A stretch of 64,000 nt of DNA from Cognatundibacterium oligocarboniphilum. GTDB taxonomy: Bacteria; Pseudomonadota; Gammaproteobacteria; Burkholderiales; Burkholderiaceae_D. The notes beneath the pieces were generated by a model. That model had not been told where the DNA came from and did not search any database. It saw only the letters and a program-made list of their open reading frames with translations. This document shows positions 28,154 through 37,742 of this stretch, in pieces. A program made the position numbers and the translations under genes. Every line of letters begins with the position of its first letter. Position 1 is the stretch's first letter. The DNA lies in the NCBI RefSeq assembly GCF_013377855.1, contig NZ_JABXYJ010000002.1, forward strand, positions 248,001 through 312,000. Direction: 5' to 3'.

Positions 28154-30349
28154 TCAGGCCGGTGGATCGCGTAAAGCCTCAACCAGAGCGCGGTCCACAA
28201 TCGAGCTGGCGGAAACTTCGACAGCATCACCGGTACGCAACTGCGCCAACAGCTCTTCGCTGGAAATAGAAAAAGAGTCATACCCTTTTCTGTTGGTGAA
28301 AATATAGCGTGTTCTTTTAGGGCTGACCCAGGCCAGTTTAAAGCGGTTAATGACGCCACTGCTGCTCATGAAATCGAGCCAGATGCCACGCTCCATTTTT
28401 TCCAGCACAGGCAACCACGGATCGGGCAATTGCTCCGACTGATCGCTCACCTGCCGGTTCAGCTTTTTCTCACTTGCGCGCTGGGCAATGTTGACCGCTA
28501 TTTCCAACTGCCGGCGCGGTGAAAACTCCAGAGGTGCTCTGGCAATAGCCGCATGACGCTCTGCCAGCTTGGAAAAAAACAAGACCCGCTCCGGCTCATC
28601 CCATTTGATCGCATTCAGCCAGGCATTCAATAACGTCAGCATCGCTGGCAACTTGCTGACCAGCTCTTTCCGCTCTTCCGGACTATTCTTCGGCTTCAGG
28701 CTCCAGATCAGGTCATCCATCGTCCGCAATGCATTTTCCAGTGCATTCGGCTTTTCTTCTTTGACGTTATGCGCAATCGTTAAAATACGTATCCATTGAT
28801 TGCGTAAAAACTCCTCCAGAAATCCGGCGACCTCTCCGGTTTCAACGCGGATAGCGACATCATTTTCGGCAAATTCCCGCGCCAGGCGCATCTTTTCCTG
28901 TTGTAGCGCCTGCGCAACCGGTTCGGAAATCGCCTGTTCTGCCTGCTGCTCTTCTTCCTTCAGGAAAGCTTCCAGATCGGCGACGACATTGGAAAATAAC
29001 TCGATCTGCTGGTCGAAATCCTGCTGTACCCGATCAACAATACCTTCGATCATCTGGTACAGCGGATCTTCATTACTGGCATCCTGTCCCAGGGAAACAC
29101 TTGATTTTGCCAGCGTATCGATCAGTACCCGGGCCGGATGGCTCTCTTTGAAAAAGAAATCCTTATCCAGCAAAGCCACTTTCAACGTCGGAATCTGAAG
29201 CTGTCCGATCAGGGATTTAATTTCTTCGGGAATGCTCGGATCATTGAACACATAATCAAAAATCCGGGCCAGAAGTTCAATGGTATTCTGATCTATGTGG
29301 GTCAGTTCCGCTGCCGGCGCTTCCTGACTGAGGCGACGCAAATAGGTGCGGTCATCTGCGGGCTGATTCTGGAATAACTGTTTCTGTAAGCCGGTCAGAT
29401 AGTCAAAGAAATGCCGGTCGATCATCACCATCTCTGGTGCCGCCGCCATCCCTTCCTCTCCCTGCCCAGCAAGCGACGAGCCCGACCAGGACATTGATTG
29501 TCCGCTTCCGGCTTCACCGGCGGCATTTCTGACAGGGGCACCCTGCCCCGTTTGCCCGATTTTCTGTGCGTTGGCAGAAAAAATGCTACGTAATTTATTT
29601 TCCAGATACGGGTCGCCCGACTCATGCTTACGGTCACTGACCGGAGTATGGCGTTTTTTGTTTTCCCGCTTGACCGCATCGGTATCAACGACAACACCAC
29701 GCTCATGCAAAGCATCATTTAACCCCTGATACACGGTCCCTAACTGCAAAAACAGGTCAGGCTGCATCAGGCTTAAGATCAGTCGGGGCGTTTCCTGTAC
29801 CGATTCAAATTCCTGCCACGACTGGACGACTGCGTTGACAAAAACTTCAGGCCGGAACGGGTTTTGAGAAACGCTGATCGGGGTACGGTTCAGCGCCAGC
29901 CCAATCCGGGAATTCAGTTCCACCAGTTTCTCGGCATTATTCACTTCCAAAGCCTTGATCAGGTTATTGCTCAATACCTTATTTTCCATTTCCTCAAACG
30001 TCACCAGAGAAAAATCTTTGGCATCATGTGTTTCAGTATATTTTCTGCGGGTATTGATAATACTGACTTCTTTGGTCAGGATCGCGCTGATCTGGGATGC
30101 CAGGAGGCGATAAAACGTGGAAGGATTGCGCTTAAGCAATTGATAAGCCCCGAAGCTTTTTGCTGCTTCTTCCGGCTGGACAGTCTGGTCCGAGACTTTA
30201 AACAAGGCATCTGTCAGCCGCGACGAAAATGCCTCCAGCTGAGATGAAATCAGATTGGTTGCCACCGGCACCAGACTCTGCAGCATGAGCAGACGTCCGG
30301 AGCTGGAAAATTCATGCTTTTTGGCAGTATTTAAAGGAATTGTATCCAT
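28154..30349 (-). CDS. DUF1631 family protein
   Basis: Large cytosolic protein of unknown function, common in beta- and gamma-proteobacteria. The 731 residues from the ATG at 30349 (an in-frame TTG lies at 30373) are mostly helical. The family hallmark LKVALLDKDFFFKESHPARV sits near residue 400. The last 100 residues (GIWLDFMS, RFKLAWVSPKRTRYIFTNRKG) look like a small beta domain of PilZ type, which could bind c-di-GMP, though I do not see a clear RxxxR...D/NxSxxG motif. Old annotations call such proteins thymidine phosphorylase, which the sequence does not support. Confidence 0.85.
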   Translation of the reverse strand: MDTIPLNTAKKHEFSSSGRLLMLQSLVPVATNLISSQLEAFSSRLTDALFKVSDQTVQPEEAAKSFGAYQLLKRNPSTFYRLLASQISAILTKEVSIINTRRKYTETHDAKDFSLVTFEEMENKVLSNNLIKALEVNNAEKLVELNSRIGLALNRTPISVSQNPFRPEVFVNAVVQSWQEFESVQETPRLILSLMQPDLFLQLGTVYQGLNDALHERGVVVDTDAVKRENKKRHTPVSDRKHESGDPYLENKLRSIFSANAQKIGQTGQGAPVRNAAGEAGSGQSMSWSGSSLAGQGEEGMAAAPEMVMIDRHFFDYLTGLQKQLFQNQPADDRTYLRRLSQEAPAAELTHIDQNTIELLARIFDYVFNDPSIPEEIKSLIGQLQIPTLKVALLDKDFFFKESHPARVLIDTLAKSSVSLGQDASNEDPLYQMIEGIVDRVQQDFDQQIELFSNVVADLEAFLKEEEQQAEQAISEPVAQALQQEKMRLAREFAENDVAIRVETGEVAGFLEEFLRNQWIRILTIAHNVKEEKPNALENALRTMDDLIWSLKPKNSPEERKELVSKLPAMLTLLNAWLNAIKWDEPERVLFFSKLAERHAAIARAPLEFSPRRQLEIAVNIAQRASEKKLNRQVSDQSEQLPDPWLPVLEKMERGIWLDFMSSSGVINRFKLAWVSPKRTRYIFTNRKGYDSFSISSEELLAQLRTGDAVEVSASSIVDRALVEALRDPPA

Positions 30350-30434
30350 TACCCAGTTTTCAGCGCCTATCAATAATCTTTCAGATAATTTTTTCCGGAA
30401 TGATAATCCGCTGCACCAGATTCAGCCACCCCTG

Positions 30435-30572
30435 TTACGGACTGTAATAAGCCTCTGTCGCCACCGTAATCAGCACAATCAGCATCACAGCAAAAAACAG
30501 AACGATTAACAAACGCCCAAACTTGGGCGTGCCGTCATTCGTTACCGGAAAGTTATTATCAGATTCACGCAT
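30435..30572 (-). CDS. Small single-pass membrane protein (45 residues)
   Basis: ATG at 30572, TAA at 30435. The N-terminal half is hydrophilic (MRESDNNFPVTNDGTP), followed by one membrane helix (LLIVLFFAVMLIVLITVA) and a short tail EAYYSP. It lies between the qor stop (30596) and the DUF1631 start, same strand, so it probably shares their transcript. The ribosome site is weak. The coding sequence contains a CGCCCAA / TTGGGCG palindrome. I do not recognise a family. Confidence 0.55.
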   Translation of the reverse strand: MRESDNNFPVTNDGTPKFGRLLIVLFFAVMLIVLITVATEAYYSP

Positions 30573-30595
30573 ATTTTATGGTCTTATTTGTTGCT

Positions 30596-31570
30596 TTATG
30601 GAATTAACAAGGTGGAACCTGTTGTTTTTCTGGCTTCCAGATCGCGATGTGCCTGCTGAACTTCGCTTAAAGGGTAACGCTGGCGGATATCAATTTTCAC
30701 TTTTCCGCTTTCCACCATTGCAAACAACTGTGCCGCCATCTGTTCCAGGTCTTCGCGCTTTGCCGTGTAGTTCATCAGGCTTGGTCGTGTGATGAACAAT
30801 GAACCGCGGGATGCCAGCTCGTTCAGGCTGAATGACGGTACCGGACCGGAAGCACTGCCAAAGCTGACCATCATCCCCATGGGCGACAGGCAATCGAGTG
30901 AGCCGATGAACGTATCGCGGCCAATCGAATCGTAAACTACGGGAACACCTTTTCCTCCGGTGATTTCCCTGACACGTTGTACAAAATTTTCTGTATTGTA
31001 GTTGATTACATGCGCACAGCCATGTGCTTTTGCCAGTTCAGCCTTCTCATCCGAACCGACAGTGCCGATCATGGTGACGCCAATTGCCCGCGCCCACTGG
31101 CAGGCAATCAGACCAACCCCGCCCGCCGCTGCATGAAACAGGATAGTTTCGCCACCACGCAGAGGGAATGTCCGATGAAACAGATATTGGACGGTTAATC
31201 CTTGCAGCATCATCGCCGCCGCCGTGTCAAAAGAAATGCTGTCCGGCAATCTGACGATATTGTCGGCAGGCATGATACGCGCCTCGGCATAAGCGCCCAC
31301 CGGGCGCCCCGCGTAGGCCACCCGATCGCCAGCGCGCAAATGGGTAACACCTGAGCCAACTGCCTCGACCACACCGGCCGCTTCCATTCCTAATCCGGCT
31401 GGTAAAGGCTGAGCATAAAGACCAGTCCGGAAATACACATCAATATAATTCAAGCCGCATGCATGATGCCTGACCCTGACCTCACCCGGTCCTGGTTCGT
31501 CGATTGGGACATCGACGTATTCCATGACTTCCGGCCCGCCGGTATGTTGAATTCTGACTGCTTTCACCAT
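30596..31570 (-). CDS. NADPH:quinone oxidoreductase, zeta-crystallin type MDR
   Basis: Medium-chain dehydrogenase/reductase that reduces quinones with NADPH and lacks the zinc sites. The frame is open far upstream, but AGGAGG lies just before a double ATG at 31568-31573. The second ATG (31570) has the better spacing and gives 324 residues, starting MVKAVRIQHTGGPEVM. The Rossmann motif AAAGGVGLIACQWA and the substrate region NYIDVYFRTGLY are clear. It lies 6-9 bp after the DMT transporter stop. Confidence 0.93.
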   Translation of the reverse strand: MVKAVRIQHTGGPEVMEYVDVPIDEPGPGEVRVRHHACGLNYIDVYFRTGLYAQPLPAGLGMEAAGVVEAVGSGVTHLRAGDRVAYAGRPVGAYAEARIMPADNIVRLPDSISFDTAAAMMLQGLTVQYLFHRTFPLRGGETILFHAAAGGVGLIACQWARAIGVTMIGTVGSDEKAELAKAHGCAHVINYNTENFVQRVREITGGKGVPVVYDSIGRDTFIGSLDCLSPMGMMVSFGSASGPVPSFSLNELASRGSLFITRPSLMNYTAKREDLEQMAAQLFAMVESGKVKIDIRQRYPLSEVQQAHRDLEARKTTGSTLLIP

Positions 31571-31578
31571 CATGCCTC

Positions 31579-32490
31579 CTAGATTTTTTTCTTCGATAAA
31601 AGATACATGCCACCCATGACCAGCACCGTACCGGCAAGCTGCCAGCCGGTAATGGGTTCGGCCAGGAAAAATGCGCCTAAAAACAAAGTCGAGACCGGTC
31701 CTATCATACCTGCCTGGGAAGCCGTTGCCGCACCGATCCGCTTTACTGCAATCATTGTCATGAAAACCGGCAATACCGTACAAAAAATCGCATTCACCAG
31801 AGACAGCCAGTACACCGGTGCTGGTTGCAATAACATGCTGCCAGGCCGCAGGATGAAAAATTGCCCGATGCAGGCGGCACTGGAAACGCACATGGCGTAA
31901 GACACCAGCCGCAGCGAGCCGAGCTTCATCACCAGTTGTCCGGACTGAATCAGATATACCGCATAGGATACCGCTGCACCCAATACCAGCAAAGAACCCA
32001 GCAAGACATCCGCCCCCCCGAATTTCAGATCATGCAGAAAAACCAGCACGATACCCAGATAACTGACAATCAGGGCAGCCCATTCCAGCCGGGAGACCGG
32101 TCTGCGGTAGTACACAGCTGACATCAGCAGGACGAAAGAAGGCGTCAAAAACAGAATCAGCCGCTCCAGCCCGGCAGTAATGTACTGCAGACCGAGAAAA
32201 TCCAGAAACGAAGACAGGTAATATCCCATCAGACCAAGCACTACCAGGCGCCAGCGGTCTGCCGCTGGCAATGCTGCTGACTGACGCATCTGCCACAACG
32301 CAATGCCAGCAAACACCGGCAGGGAAAACGCCATGCGGAATGTAATCAGCGTCACCGCGTCAACGTGATAACGGTAAATCAGTTTAGCAACAATAGCCTT
32401 AGTAGAGAACAAAACCGCACCGGCAATAGCGATCAGCAAACCGCTGAGATAATGTTGTCTGGCATGTGACGTCAGAACGAGAGAATCCAT
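31579..32490 (-). CDS. EamA/DMT superfamily transporter
   Basis: Inner membrane permease with ten predicted helices in two EamA halves (about 14-145 and 160-300). Substrate unknown; the family exports amino acids and metabolites. It shows the usual first-helix GLLIAIAGAVLFSTKAIVAK and VTLITFRMAFSLPVF. At 303 residues it has normal length. The quinone oxidoreductase gene follows almost without a gap, suggesting a two-gene unit. Confidence 0.92.
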   Translation of the reverse strand: MDSLVLTSHARQHYLSGLLIAIAGAVLFSTKAIVAKLIYRYHVDAVTLITFRMAFSLPVFAGIALWQMRQSAALPAADRWRLVVLGLMGYYLSSFLDFLGLQYITAGLERLILFLTPSFVLLMSAVYYRRPVSRLEWAALIVSYLGIVLVFLHDLKFGGADVLLGSLLVLGAAVSYAVYLIQSGQLVMKLGSLRLVSYAMCVSSAACIGQFFILRPGSMLLQPAPVYWLSLVNAIFCTVLPVFMTMIAVKRIGAATASQAGMIGPVSTLFLGAFFLAEPITGWQLAGTVLVMGGMYLLSKKKI

Positions 32491-32787
32491 GGAAAAATTT
32501 ATATTATTTGAGCAGCATCAGACCGGGTACAACAAGACATCGTTTCAGGGTATTGTCATGTCATCTATAACCCATTGTACGCAATCCCGCCATTTTCTTC
32601 CGGCGTAACAATTTTTTTCATCTGTCTGATCTGCATCACTGAACTGAATTTACATGATCTGAGGCATGGTTCCGGTCGGATTTCTGTCATGTCTATATGG
32701 TAAAATGCGCGACTTCAATATCAAACCAAGCTAGGCAGAACAGCGGTTAGCAATCATCCGTTAGCGCCGATTCAGGAAAGAACGACC

Positions 32788-33513
32788 ATGGCAGGACATA
32801 GTAAATGGGCCAATATCAAACACAAAAAAGCTGCGACTGATGCAAAACGCGGCAAAATCTGGACCCGTCTGATTAAAGAAATTACCGTTGCGGCACGTAT
32901 GGGTGGCGAAGATGTGGATTCCAACCCTCGCCTGCGCCTGGCTGTTGATAAAGCCGCTGACGCCAATATGCCGAAAGAAAACGTTACACGTGCCATACAA
33001 CGTGGCGCCGGCACTCTGGAAGGTGCGAACTATGAAGAAGTTCGCTACGAAGGCTACGGCATCGGCGGCGCGGCACTGATCGTCGACTGCATGACCGACA
33101 ATCGGGTTCGCACGGTAGCCGAAGTACGTCATGCATTCAACAAATTTGGTGGCAACATGGGTACAGAAGGTTCTGTCGCTTTCATGTTCAAACATTGCGG
33201 TCAGATGTTGTTTGCACCAGGCACCAATGAAGATGCGCTGATGGAAGCGGCACTCGAAGCTGGCGCCGAAGACATCCTGACTGATGAAGAAGGCGGCATT
33301 GAAGTACTGTGCGCACCGTTTGATATGTCCGATATCCGTGCCAGGCTGGAAGCTGCAGGATTCAAGCCGGAAGTTGCCGAAGTGACGATGAAACCGGCGA
33401 CTGAAACCGCCTTTACCGGTGACGATGCAATCAAAATGCAAAAATTGCTCGACGCGCTGGAAAACCTGGACGACGTGCAGGAAGTTTATACCAACGCCAT
33501 CATAGAAGAATAA
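32788..33513 (+). CDS. yebC: YebC/PmpR family regulator or translation factor
   Basis: Conserved cytosolic protein, described in different species as a DNA-binding regulator and as a factor helping ribosomes at proline stretches. The hallmark start [13 protein letters not shown] is present, followed by [19 protein letters not shown] and the acidic C-terminal domain. The length of 241 residues is standard. Ribosome site AGGAAAG. TAAAAT at 32701-32706 is a possible -10 with a weak -35. purD begins two bases after the stop. Confidence 0.96.
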   Translation: MAGHSKWANIKHKKAATDAKRGKIWTRLIKEITVAARMGGEDVDSNPRLRLAVDKAADANMPKENVTRAIQRGAGTLEGANYEEVRYEGYGIGGAALIVDCMTDNRVRTVAEVRHAFNKFGGNMGTEGSVAFMFKHCGQMLFAPGTNEDALMEAALEAGAEDILTDEEGGIEVLCAPFDMSDIRARLEAAGFKPEVAEVTMKPATETAFTGDDAIKMQKLLDALENLDDVQEVYTNAIIEE

Positions 33514-33514
33514 G

Positions 33515-34789
33515 ATGAAAATTCTCGTTGTCGGCTCAGGTGGCCGCGAACACGCTCTTGCCTGGAAACTCGCCCAGTCTGAACGCGTACAGACGATCTT
33601 TGTTGCACCGGGCAATGGTGGAACAGCAACCGATATCCGTCTCAAAAATATCCCGATTACGGATCCTGCAGCGCTGGCTGATTTCGCAGAACAGGAACAT
33701 ATTGGCCTGACCGTGGTTGGCCCCGAAGTGCCGCTGGCAGCCGGTATTGTCAATATTTTCCGCGACCGCGGCCTGAAAATTTTTGGCCCTACCAGAGAGG
33801 CTGCGCAACTGGAAAGTTCCAAAGATTTTGCCAAGGCATTCATGCACCGCCATGCTATTCCGACTGCGGAATATCAGACTTTTGCCGACCTTATGGCAGC
33901 ACACGCATACATTGATGCCAAAGGTGCGCCGATTGTGATCAAGGCCGACGGACTGGCTGCCGGTAAAGGCGTGGTCGTGGCAATGACGCTGGCCGAAGCA
34001 CATGCAGCTATCGATATGATGTTATCTGACAACAAGCTCGGTGATGCCGGTGCGCGCGTCGTGATCGAAGAGTTTCTGGCTGGCGAAGAAGCCAGTTTCA
34101 TCGTCATGGTCGATGGCAAAAATATTCTTCCGCTGGCAACCAGTCAGGATCATAAACGCCTGCTGGACAATGATGAAGGCCCGAATACCGGCGGCATGGG
34201 CGCCTACTCTCCTGCCCCGATCGTCACACCACAGCTGCATGCACGGGTCATGCGCGAGATCATCGTCCCGACCGTGCAAGGCATGGCAAAAGACGGAATC
34301 GTTTTCACGGGCTTCCTGTACGCCGGTCTGATGATCGACGATCAGGGTCATCCTAAAACACTGGAATTTAACTGCCGTATGGGAGATCCAGAAACCCAGC
34401 CTATCATGGCACGCCTGAAAACCGATCTGGTGCAAGTCATGGAACATGCAGTCAACGGCACGCTCGATAGCGTTGAGCTGGAATGGGATAGACGTACTGC
34501 CATGGGCGTCGTGATGGCGGCTGCCGGCTATCCTGATACCCCGCGCAAAGGCGATAAAATCACCGGTATTCCGGCAGAGACAGCGGATTGCGTGACATTC
34601 CATGCAGGTACAACGCTGACAGACAAAACTCTGAGCTGCAGCGGTGGCCGCGTGCTGTGCGTTGTCGGTCTCGGTGACACAGTGAAGCTGGCGCAAAAAC
34701 ATGCTTATGACGCAGTCGAAAAAATTCATTTCGATGGCGCACAGTATCGCCGCGACATTGGCTGGCGCGCGCTGAACCGCAAACATTAA
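33515..34789 (+). CDS. purD: Phosphoribosylamine-glycine ligase (GAR synthetase)
   Basis: Second step of de novo purine synthesis, an ATP-grasp enzyme. The 424 residues hold the N-terminal domain (KILVVGSGGREHALAWKL), the ATP-binding segment IVIKADGLAAGKGVVVAM, the family signature NTGGMGAYSPAP and the metal site LEFNCRMGDPETQ. It follows yebC directly. Two hairpins lie in the 87-bp gap before hemF. Confidence 0.98.
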   Translation: MKILVVGSGGREHALAWKLAQSERVQTIFVAPGNGGTATDIRLKNIPITDPAALADFAEQEHIGLTVVGPEVPLAAGIVNIFRDRGLKIFGPTREAAQLESSKDFAKAFMHRHAIPTAEYQTFADLMAAHAYIDAKGAPIVIKADGLAAGKGVVVAMTLAEAHAAIDMMLSDNKLGDAGARVVIEEFLAGEEASFIVMVDGKNILPLATSQDHKRLLDNDEGPNTGGMGAYSPAPIVTPQLHARVMREIIVPTVQGMAKDGIVFTGFLYAGLMIDDQGHPKTLEFNCRMGDPETQPIMARLKTDLVQVMEHAVNGTLDSVELEWDRRTAMGVVMAAAGYPDTPRKGDKITGIPAETADCVTFHAGTTLTDKTLSCSGGRVLCVVGLGDTVKLAQKHAYDAVEKIHFDGAQYRRDIGWRALNRKH

Positions 34790-34828
34790 TCAGCAGATGG
34801 GAGGCAGATGCCTCCTTGTAATCGTGAT

Positions 34829-34862
34829 GGGTTGGACGCTGTCCAGCCCGTCTTGCTTTTTG
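34829..34862 (+). terminator. Hairpin with T-rich tail between purD and hemF
   Basis: GGGTTGGAC / GTCCAGCCC (one G-U pair, 3-nt loop) at 34829-34849, followed by GTCTTGCTTTTT. A smaller stem GGAGGC / GCCTCC precedes it at 34800-34815. It probably ends or attenuates the yebC-purD message ahead of hemF. Confidence 0.65.
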
Positions 34863-34876
34863 AAGAAAGCAACAAT

Positions 34877-35785
34877 ATGACGGACATCACAAATACTCAG
34901 GTGGTCAAACAATATTTTCTGGATCTCCAGAATCATATTGTGTCGGCTCTGGAAGCAGCAGACGGGAAGCTGTTCCTGAGCGATAGCTGGGAGCGTCCCG
35001 AGGGTGGCGGCGGGATTTCACGCGTCATCGAAGATAGCCAGGTCTTTGAACGCGGCGGCGTCAACTTCTCTCATGTCCGTGGCACGCAACTGCCGGCATC
35101 GGCTGCTGCCGGCAGACCGGAGCTCGCAGGCAGAGCCTGGGAAGCCATGGGTGTGTCGCTGGTATTACATCCACGCAATCCATATGCACCGACAGTGCAT
35201 ATGAATGTCCGCTTTTTCACAACCCATGCAGCTGACGGCGAAGCAGTCTGGTGGTTTGGCGGCGGCATGGATCTGACACCCTATTATGGCTTTGAAGAAG
35301 ATGCCCGCCACTTCCACCAGACTTGTAAAAATGCGCTCACGCCGTTTGGCGACCATTTACATCCCCGTTTTAAAAAATGGTGTGACGAATATTTTTATCT
35401 GAAACACCGTCAGGAGGCACGCGGTGTCGGCGGAGTATTTTTTGATGATTTTCATGAACTCGGATTTGAGCGCAGCTTCGCCATGACACAGGCTGTCGGT
35501 AACGCGTTCATCCCCGCTTATCGACCTATTCTTGAAAAGCGCCTGAACCTCGCCTATGGTGAACGTGAGCGTGATTTTCAGGCCTACCGGCGCGGACGTT
35601 ATGTGGAATTCAATCTGGTGTTTGACCGGGGTACCCATTTTGGTTTGCAATCCGGCGGTCGCACTGAATCTATCCTGATGTCGATGCCACCTGTCGTAAA
35701 ATGGCGCTACAACTGGACACCGGAAGCTGATAGCCCGGAAGCAGCACTGGCGCGAGACTTTCTGGTGCACAGGGAATGGGTGTAA
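34877..35785 (+). CDS. hemF: Oxygen-dependent coproporphyrinogen III oxidase
   Basis: Decarboxylates coproporphyrinogen III to protoporphyrinogen IX in haem synthesis, using O2. I chose the ATG at 34877 (GAAGAAAG upstream); the frame is open back to 34808. It gives 302 residues. Signature stretches include [29 protein letters not shown] and [14 protein letters not shown]. Its last 10 bases overlap nadD. Use of the aerobic enzyme fits an organism that respires oxygen. Confidence 0.97.
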   Translation: MTDITNTQVVKQYFLDLQNHIVSALEAADGKLFLSDSWERPEGGGGISRVIEDSQVFERGGVNFSHVRGTQLPASAAAGRPELAGRAWEAMGVSLVLHPRNPYAPTVHMNVRFFTTHAADGEAVWWFGGGMDLTPYYGFEEDARHFHQTCKNALTPFGDHLHPRFKKWCDEYFYLKHRQEARGVGGVFFDDFHELGFERSFAMTQAVGNAFIPAYRPILEKRLNLAYGERERDFQAYRRGRYVEFNLVFDRGTHFGLQSGGRTESILMSMPPVVKWRYNWTPEADSPEAALARDFLVHREWV

Positions 35786-36444
35786 ACACCGCCACACGCT
35801 GCATACTGGTTCTGGGTGGTAGTTTTGATCCGGTTCATGCAGGTCATGTCGCCCTTGCCCGCAGTCTGGCCAACATGCTGAGGCCAGATGAATTACGCAT
35901 TATTCCCGCGGGTCAACCCTGGCAAAAAAACGCTCTGACGGCTACATCGGAGCAACGTGTAAGTATGCTGAAACTGGCATTTGAAAACTGGGCAGACTGC
36001 CCGGTCTGTATTGACGAACAGGAAATACAAAAAAACCGCCAGCGTCAGCCGACTTATACCATAGACACCCTGCGTGCCCTGCGTAGTACATGGGGTGATA
36101 AGGTATCCATCTGTTTTGCGATGGGTGCCGACCAGCTGCAAAATCTGCATACATGGCATGAATGGCGCAGCCTGTTTGAGGTAGCCAATTTATGCGTTGC
36201 TGCCAGACCGGGCTTCAGCCTCGATATCGCCGCACCTGCAGTGGCAGCCGAATGGCAGCGGCGCGCAGTAACGCCGGATGTCATGCGCAGGCAGGCTTAT
36301 GGCGGCACCTGTACAGAACCGGAGCTGGCGGTGGATGTATCGGCAACGCAGTTGCGCACAGGATTAAAGCAGCATAACCCGACAATGAGATTGCTAGTCC
36401 CCCACAAGGTGCTAGACTACATACAACAACATTCAATTTATTAA
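35776..36444 (+). CDS. nadD: Nicotinate-nucleotide adenylyltransferase
   Basis: Makes deamido-NAD from NaMN and ATP in NAD synthesis. The 222 residues open with the nucleotidyltransferase motif [11 protein letters not shown] (residues 14-24) and carry the C-terminal [10 protein letters not shown] in place of the usual ISSTxIR. The middle part ([17 protein letters not shown]) is typical. It overlaps hemF and precedes rsfS, the widespread nadD-rsfS-rlmH arrangement. Confidence 0.95.
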   Translation: MGVNTATRCILVLGGSFDPVHAGHVALARSLANMLRPDELRIIPAGQPWQKNALTATSEQRVSMLKLAFENWADCPVCIDEQEIQKNRQRQPTYTIDTLRALRSTWGDKVSICFAMGADQLQNLHTWHEWRSLFEVANLCVAARPGFSLDIAAPAVAAEWQRRAVTPDVMRRQAYGGTCTEPELAVDVSATQLRTGLKQHNPTMRLLVPHKVLDYIQQHSIY

Positions 36445-36446
36445 AA

Positions 36447-37154
36447 ATGGATATTAAAAAATTACAAACTCTGGTCGTCGACGCTCTCGAGGACGTTAAA
36501 GGCCAGGACATACAGTTATTCGACACAACCCATCTGACCAGCCTGTTTGACCGCGTCCTGATCGCTTCAGGGACATCCAATCGCCAGACCAAAGCGCTGG
36601 CAGCCTCGGTGCGCGACAAGGTCAAGGAAAACGGCGGTCAAATCGTCAGCATGGAAGGCGAAGTCACCGGCGAGTGGGTGCTGGTTGATCTGGGTGATAT
36701 GGTCGTGCACATCATGCAACCAGCGATCCGCGCTTACTATCGTCTGGAAGAAATTTGGGGAGACAAGCCGGTCAAGCTGGGCGCCGCCAAACGTACGGCA
36801 AGAAAGAGCGCCAGCCCAAGTGATGATGTTGCAGACAAACCGAAACGCACATCACGCAAGCCAGCCGGTAAGGCAGCACCGCTGGAAGTAACTCCGGATA
36901 TGATGGCAATTCAGACCACGCTGGATGACGAGCCGAAAAAAACGGCGCGCAAGCCACGTACCACCAAGGCAGCCGACGGCGATGTCAAACCGGCGCGCAA
37001 ACCGGCAGCACGAAAGACAGCGGAAGGAGCCGCAGCCAAACCTGCCAAAATTCCGACCGGTGCACGGGTAAAAGTCGCAGCGACAAAAACAGCAATCGCG
37101 TCAGCCAAAGAGGCCGCGGCCAAACGTCCTGCACGCAAGAAAGCTGCCGAATGA
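36447..37154 (+). CDS. rsfS: Ribosomal silencing factor RsfS with histone-H1-like tail
   Basis: RsfS binds ribosomal protein uL14 and blocks 30S-50S joining in starved cells. Residues 1-112 are the complete Iojap core (VVDALEDVKGQDIQLFDT, ASGTSNRQTKALAASVRDK, GEWVLVDLGDMVVHIM). The usual protein ends there. Here about 120 more residues follow, rich in Lys, Arg, Ala and Pro with repeated RKPA/KKTARKP units, like the H1-like tails of AlgP-type proteins. The tail could bind nucleic acid. A terminator follows. Confidence 0.95.
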   Translation: MDIKKLQTLVVDALEDVKGQDIQLFDTTHLTSLFDRVLIASGTSNRQTKALAASVRDKVKENGGQIVSMEGEVTGEWVLVDLGDMVVHIMQPAIRAYYRLEEIWGDKPVKLGAAKRTARKSASPSDDVADKPKRTSRKPAGKAAPLEVTPDMMAIQTTLDDEPKKTARKPRTTKAADGDVKPARKPAARKTAEGAAAKPAKIPTGARVKVAATKTAIASAKEAAAKRPARKKAAE

Positions 37155-37186
37155 ACCGGTTGCTCCATTGCTGAATGATGCTGAAG

Positions 37187-37215
37187 AAATGGCTGCCTTG
37201 CGCAGCCATTTTTTT
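37187..37215 (+). terminator. Intrinsic terminator after rsfS
   Basis: AAATGGCTGC / GCAGCCATTT with a 5-nt loop, followed by TTTT, 33 bp past the rsfS stop. rlmH then needs read-through or its own promoter in the remaining 38 bp. Confidence 0.9.
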
Positions 37216-37253
37216 AGCAATCAATTTACGTATTTATTTCGCTGAAACTCCGT

Positions 37254-37724
37254 ATGCAATTAATTATCGTTGCCGTTGGCCACAAAATGCCAGACTGGAT
37301 AGAAACCGGTTTTCATGAATACACAAAACGCATGCCTCCGGAATGCCGCCTGTCCCTGAAGGAAATCAAACCGGTGGAGCGTTCCGGCAGTAAAACGGCT
37401 GAAACCGTCATGGCGCTGGAACGTGCCAGAATTGAAGCTGTGATCCCCAAGAATGCCCGGATTATCGCGCTCGATGAACGGGGCAGGGACTGGACCAGTG
37501 TTGCGCTGTCTCAGAACCTGACACAGTGGCAGCAGGACGGGCGTGATGTCGTATTTCTGATCGGTGGCGCAGATGGTCTGGATGCCGGACTCAAAGCCAG
37601 CGCAGACACCCTGCTGAGAATTTCCAGCCTGACCCTGCCGCACGGTATGGTCAGAGTTCTGCTGGCAGAGCAGTTGTACCGTGCATGGAGTATCACGCAA
37701 AATCACCCTTATCACCGGATCTGA
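37254..37724 (+). CDS. rlmH: 23S rRNA (pseudouridine-1915-N3) methyltransferase
   Basis: SPOUT-class methyltransferase modifying pseudouridine 1915 of 23S rRNA on the assembled ribosome. 156 residues. The trefoil-knot SAM site is visible as [24 protein letters not shown] and the end [20 protein letters not shown]. It sits between rsfS and maf. Confidence 0.97.
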   Translation: MQLIIVAVGHKMPDWIETGFHEYTKRMPPECRLSLKEIKPVERSGSKTAETVMALERARIEAVIPKNARIIALDERGRDWTSVALSQNLTQWQQDGRDVVFLIGGADGLDAGLKASADTLLRISSLTLPHGMVRVLLAEQLYRAWSITQNHPYHRI

Positions 37725-37742
37725 ATCTCACTTTCGACAAAT

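Noticed and set aside
30571-31891. 431-residue version of the quinone oxidoreductase
   Set aside because: The extra N-terminal 107 residues are antisense-like translation of the upstream transporter gene; AGGAGG and family length support the start at 31570.
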